This document shows, piece by piece, positions 60,950-64,000 of a DNA stretch of 64,000 nt. The notes under the pieces are model-generated. The model was not told where the DNA came from. It was given only the letters and a program-made list of their open reading frames with translations, and made no database searches. A program made the translations under genes and the position numbers. Numbering within the stretch: position 1 is the stretch's first letter; each line of letters begins with the position of its first letter. Source of the stretch: Stenotrophomonas sp. UBA2124 (lineage in GTDB: Bacteria; Pseudomonadota; Gammaproteobacteria; Xanthomonadales; Xanthomonadaceae); NCBI GenBank assembly GCA_002329155.1, contig DCXY01000047.1:109444-173443 (forward strand), in the 5' to 3' direction.

Positions 60950-61398
60950 CCGCTGCGCACCTGTTGCGGGTGGTTGATGATGTGTTGCAGTGCTTCGGCA
61001 TCCGGTGCGTCGCGCAGGGCGTTGCGCACATCGGCGTCGGAGAACATTTCGGCCAGTTCCGACAGCAGCATCAGGTGCTGGTGGGTGTAGTGCTCGGGCA
61101 CGGCCATGGCGAACACCAGGTCCACCGGTTCGTCGCCGCCGAAGTCCACCGGCTGCTGCAGGCGCAGCAATGCGCCGCGTGGCTGGGTCAATGTGGGGGA
61201 GCGGCCGTGCGGAATCGCGATGCCATGCCCGATGGCAGTGCTGCCGACATGTTCGCGTTCGCGGAGGCTCTGGAAAATACTGTCTGCTCCCGCTTCACGG
61301 CATGCAAGCAGGCGTGAAGCGGCGAGGAGGGTGGTGTCTCGATCGGCCGCCGCGAGTACCTGGGTACTCACGGCTGCCATCAGGTCTGTCAACGGCAT
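60946..61398 (-). CDS. ptsN: Nitrogen-PTS EIIA (PtsN)
   Basis: The product is 150 residues. The phospho-His is His64 in AIGHGIAIPHGRSPTLTQPR. VDLVFAMAVPEHYTHQHLML and LLSELAEMFSDADVRNALRD complete the EIIA-Ntr fold. It controls potassium uptake and sigma54-related functions through its phosphorylation state. It lies 24 bases after hpf. Confidence 0.96.
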   Translation of the reverse strand: MPLTDLMAAVSTQVLAAADRDTTLLAASRLLACREAGADSIFQSLREREHVGSTAIGHGIAIPHGRSPTLTQPRGALLRLQQPVDFGGDEPVDLVFAMAVPEHYTHQHLMLLSELAEMFSDADVRNALRDAPDAEALQHIINHPQQVRSG

Positions 61399-61422
61399 GT
61401 TTGTCGCGGGGGGTGGCTGCTA

Positions 61423-61737
61423 TCAGCCATTGTCGCGCAGAGCATGCGATGCATGGGGAAGATTCTTTTCCTTGTGCTTGATGACCAGCCTGTCCAGCTT
61501 GTCGGCGAGCACGTCGATGGCTGCGTACATGGTGGCTTCGGCAGCGTCGGCGTGCAGGGTACGGCCGGGCAGGTTCATCGTGGCTTCGACGAGGAAATCA
61601 GGCTTGCGAGTGGACAGCTGCACACGTACTTCGCAGTGTTGGTCGACGTGGCGTCCCACCCGCTCCAGTTTCGTCTCCACATACTCCTTCAAGGCGGGCG
61701 TCACTTCGATCTGCTGGCCATACGTCTCGATACGCAT
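61423..61737 (-). CDS. hpf: Ribosome hibernation promoting factor
   Basis: The product is 104 residues, the short form. It starts MRIETYGQQIEVTPALKEYV. CEVRVQLSTRKPDFLVEATM, LHADAAEATMYAAIDVLADK and LVIKHKEKN are present. It binds the small ribosomal subunit and promotes 100S dimers in resting cells. It lies 59 bases after rpoN, the classical order. Confidence 0.96.
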   Translation of the reverse strand: MRIETYGQQIEVTPALKEYVETKLERVGRHVDQHCEVRVQLSTRKPDFLVEATMNLPGRTLHADAAEATMYAAIDVLADKLDRLVIKHKEKNLPHASHALRDNG

Positions 61738-61796
61738 CGGATTCCTCCTGTGGTTCGGGTTTGCCTTATGAACCCTTCGCCTGCCTTACGAGTGCT

Positions 61797-63230
61797 TCAG
61801 CCGATGCGGACGCGTTCGTGGGAGGCGGAGATGTTCATGGCCTCACGATACTTCGCCACGGTGCGTCGCGCTACCGGTATGCCACTGGTTTTCAGCATCT
61901 CGGCCAGCTTGGCGTCAGAAAGCGGCTTGCGTGGGTTTTCCGCATCGATCAGGTTGCGGATCATGGACTGGATGGCGGTGCTCGATGCCTCACCGCCACC
62001 CTCGGTATCAATGCCCGAGGCAAAGAACGCGCGCAGCGGCAGGGTGCCGCGCGGGGTGCGCACATACTTACGAGCGATGGCGCGGGAAATGGTGGATTCG
62101 TGCAGTTCCAGTTCACCGGCGATTTCACGCAGGGTCAACGGGCGCAGCGCCTGTTCGCCGAATTCCAGGAAGCCGGCCTGGTGGTGAAGCAGGCTGTTGA
62201 CCACGCGCAGCAGGGTTTCGCCGCGGGCCTCCAGGCTCTTGAGCAGCCAGCGGGCCTCCTGCAGCTGGGCGCGCAGGTAGCTGGCGTCGGCCTCGCCACA
62301 GCGGCGTATCAGCTGCTCGTAGCCGCGGTGGATGACCACCCTGGGCCCGGCATGGCCGGCCAGCGCGCAGCGCCAGACGCCGCGCTGGCGCCAGATCACG
62401 CAGTCCGGCACCACGTAGGTGTCGCTGGACAGCTCGCCCAGCTGTTTGCCGGGCCGTGGATCGAGCGAGCGCAGCAGCTGCACGGCCTGTTCCACGGCAT
62501 CCTGCGGCTGCTTGAGCTCCTGCGCGATGCCGGGTATGCCGGCACGCGGCAGGCGCTCCAACGGGCCGTCGGCGATGCGCCGGGCCAGTGCCAGCCCGGG
62601 GGTGTCGGCGGGCAGGGTGTCCATCTGCAGGGCCAGGCATTCGCCCAGCGTGCGGGCGCCGACACCGGCGGGGTCGAAACGCTGGATCTGCCGCAGTACC
62701 GCGAGTATTTCGTCGTCGCCGGCGTTGATGTCCGGGCGCAGGGTTTCGGCGATGCTGGTGAATGGCTCGCGCAGGTAGCCATCCTCGTCCAGCGCATCGA
62801 TCAGTGCGGCGCCGATGGTGCGGTCGCGCGGCCCCAGGTGGGACAGGTGCAGCTGCCATAGCAGGTGGTCGGCCAGTGTGTCGGCTTCGGCGGCCTGCTC
62901 GCGGTTGTCGTCATCATCGTCGAACGAGCCGCCGCTGCTGCTGCGCCAGTCCTCGGCATCGCCGCCGTCCCAGTCCTCGGCATCGCCATCGGCGCTGATT
63001 TCGCCCTGGGCCAAGTCGGCGGGGCTCTCTTCATTAGAGGTGGCCGGGGTGTCATCCTCGCCGGCGCCTTCGGCATTCTCGGCCCAGTCCAGCAGTGGGT
63101 TGGTTTCCACTGCCTGGGCCAGTTCCAGCTCCAGCTCGGTGCTGGACATCTGCAGCAAGCGTATGGCCTGACGCAACTGCGGCGTCATGACCAGGTTTTG
63201 CCCCATTGATGTCTGCAGCCTGGCTTTCAT
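61797..63230 (-). CDS. rpoN: RNA polymerase sigma-54 factor
   Basis: The product is 477 residues. Region I is MKARLQTSMGQNLVMTPQLR followed by QAIRLLQMSSTELELEL. Region II is acidic (about 55-120, with DDDDDNREQAAEADT). The core-binding domain and the HTH (TLREIAGELELHESTISRAI) follow. The RpoN box is ARRTVAKYRE near the C-terminus. It directs transcription from -24/-12 promoters with activator help, including pilus and flagellar genes. hpf and ptsN follow. Confidence 0.97.
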   Translation of the reverse strand: MKARLQTSMGQNLVMTPQLRQAIRLLQMSSTELELELAQAVETNPLLDWAENAEGAGEDDTPATSNEESPADLAQGEISADGDAEDWDGGDAEDWRSSSGGSFDDDDDNREQAAEADTLADHLLWQLHLSHLGPRDRTIGAALIDALDEDGYLREPFTSIAETLRPDINAGDDEILAVLRQIQRFDPAGVGARTLGECLALQMDTLPADTPGLALARRIADGPLERLPRAGIPGIAQELKQPQDAVEQAVQLLRSLDPRPGKQLGELSSDTYVVPDCVIWRQRGVWRCALAGHAGPRVVIHRGYEQLIRRCGEADASYLRAQLQEARWLLKSLEARGETLLRVVNSLLHHQAGFLEFGEQALRPLTLREIAGELELHESTISRAIARKYVRTPRGTLPLRAFFASGIDTEGGGEASSTAIQSMIRNLIDAENPRKPLSDAKLAEMLKTSGIPVARRTVAKYREAMNISASHERVRIG

Positions 63231-63272
63231 CCCGTTTTCCAGCTGGGTAGGGGGTGACGCCGTGCCGCGGGC

Positions 63273-63992
63273 TCAGAGGGTGAAGGCGTCTCCAAGGTAG
63301 ACGCGGCGGACGTCGGTGTTTGCAAGCAGCTGCTCCGGTGCCCCCTGCGCCAGCACACTGCCTTCAGCGAGGATATACGCCCGGTCACAGATTCCCAAGG
63401 TCTCGCGCACATTGTGGTCGGTGATCAGCACGCCGATGCCACGCTGTTTGAGGTGGGTGACGATGCGCTGGATTTCACCAACCGAGATCGGGTCCACGCC
63501 GGCGAAGGGTTCATCGAGCAGGATCAGGCGCGGCTTTGCGGCCAGCGCGCGGGCGATTTCACAGCGGCGGCGTTCACCGCCGGACAGGCTGGCACCAGCC
63601 TGGTCGGCAACATGGTTGATCTGCAGTTCTTCCAGCAGCGAGGCCAGCTCGCGTTCCTGGCCGGCCTTGTCCAGATCCTCACGCAGCTCCAGCACCAGGC
63701 GGATGTTGTCGGCCACGCTGAGCTTGCGGAACACCGACGGCTCCTGCGGCAGGTAGCCCACGCCCAGCTTGGCGCGTGAATACATGGGGTCGGCGGTGAT
63801 GTCCTGGCCATCGAGCACGATGCTGCCGGCGTCGGCGGCCACCAGGCCGACGATCATGTAGAAGCAGGTGGTCTTGCCGGCGCCGTTGGGGCCAAGCAGG
63901 CCGACCACTTCACCGGCATCCAGGGTGAGCTCGAAGTCCTTGACGACCTCACGGTTCTTGTAGCGCTTGCGCAGGCCTTTGGCGACGAGCAT
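63273..63992 (-). CDS. lptB: LPS export ABC ATPase LptB
   Basis: The product is 239 residues, complete, with its ATG at 63992 near the window edge. Walker A is GPNGAGKT (34-41), then the Q-loop GYLPQEPSVFRKLSVADNIR, signature LSGGERRRCEIARALA, Walker B LILLDEPFAGVDPISV and H-loop LITDHNVRETLG. It powers lipopolysaccharide transport from the inner membrane with LptF/G/C. It lies 42 bases upstream of rpoN. lptA and lptC should lie beyond the window. Confidence 0.97.
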   Translation of the reverse strand: MLVAKGLRKRYKNREVVKDFELTLDAGEVVGLLGPNGAGKTTCFYMIVGLVAADAGSIVLDGQDITADPMYSRAKLGVGYLPQEPSVFRKLSVADNIRLVLELREDLDKAGQERELASLLEELQINHVADQAGASLSGGERRRCEIARALAAKPRLILLDEPFAGVDPISVGEIQRIVTHLKQRGIGVLITDHNVRETLGICDRAYILAEGSVLAQGAPEQLLANTDVRRVYLGDAFTL

Positions 63993-64000
63993 TACTTCTT

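Overview
The window looks like a chromosome segment of a high-GC gammaproteobacterium of the Xanthomonadaceae, most likely Stenotrophomonas or a close relative. This rests on gene order and protein character: tRNA-Ser/dnaX/ybaB/recR; yceF/yceD/rpmF/fabHDG/acpP/fabF/pabB/mltG/tmk/holB/pilZ; yggS/proC/pilT/pilU; yqgE/ruvX/pyrB; and a PTS-Ntr block from lptB/rpoN to ptsI. GTAG-headed palindromic repeats (REP/SMAG-like) also occur. No species can be named from the sequence alone.

Region 1 (1 to about 11,080) is an integrated mobile element abutting the 3' end of a tRNA-Ser(GGA) gene. It carries the C-terminal part of a P4-type integrase (cut by the window edge), an AlpA-like regulator, a primase-helicase followed by an iteron-rich putative origin, a serine recombinase, small and large terminase subunits, several small unknown genes, a protein with NUMOD3-like repeats, and a more AT-rich three-gene ParA operon. 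No portal, capsid, tail or lysis gene is visible. The layout resembles a phage satellite or a plasmid-like integrative element more than a complete prophage.

Region 2 (11,075-28,504) starts with core DNA metabolism (tRNA-Ser, dnaX, ybaB, recR) and a HIT hydrolase. On the minus strand follow a MoxR/DUF58/transglutaminase (TgpA) set with an Slp lipoprotein. This set is split by a TonB receptor and a DUF4198 gene. Three membrane glycosyltransferase-type genes run on the plus strand, and yceF converges on them.

Region 3 (28,620-39,511) holds yceD, rpmF and the type II fatty-acid cluster without plsX beside rpmF, then pabB, mltG, tmk, holB, pilZ and tRNA-Val(CAC).

Region 4 (39,580-47,755) is more accessory. 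It holds an orphan membrane protein, a DUF4105 protein overlapping a large lipoprotein hydrolase, a roadblock-like protein beside a fusion of an ABC ATPase with a dual-specificity phosphatase, a DUF4426 lipoprotein, and an in-frame yggS-proC fusion.

Region 5 (47,843-63,992) holds pilT/pilU, tag, yqgE/ruvX/pyrB, a tandem array of roughly 130-bp palindromic units, a small zinc-ribbon protein, an NnrS protein, mgtE, and the regulatory PTS with rapZ, hprK, ptsN, hpf, rpoN and lptB. Most genes sit in tight operons with ATGA-type overlaps, and strong hairpin terminators separate several units.
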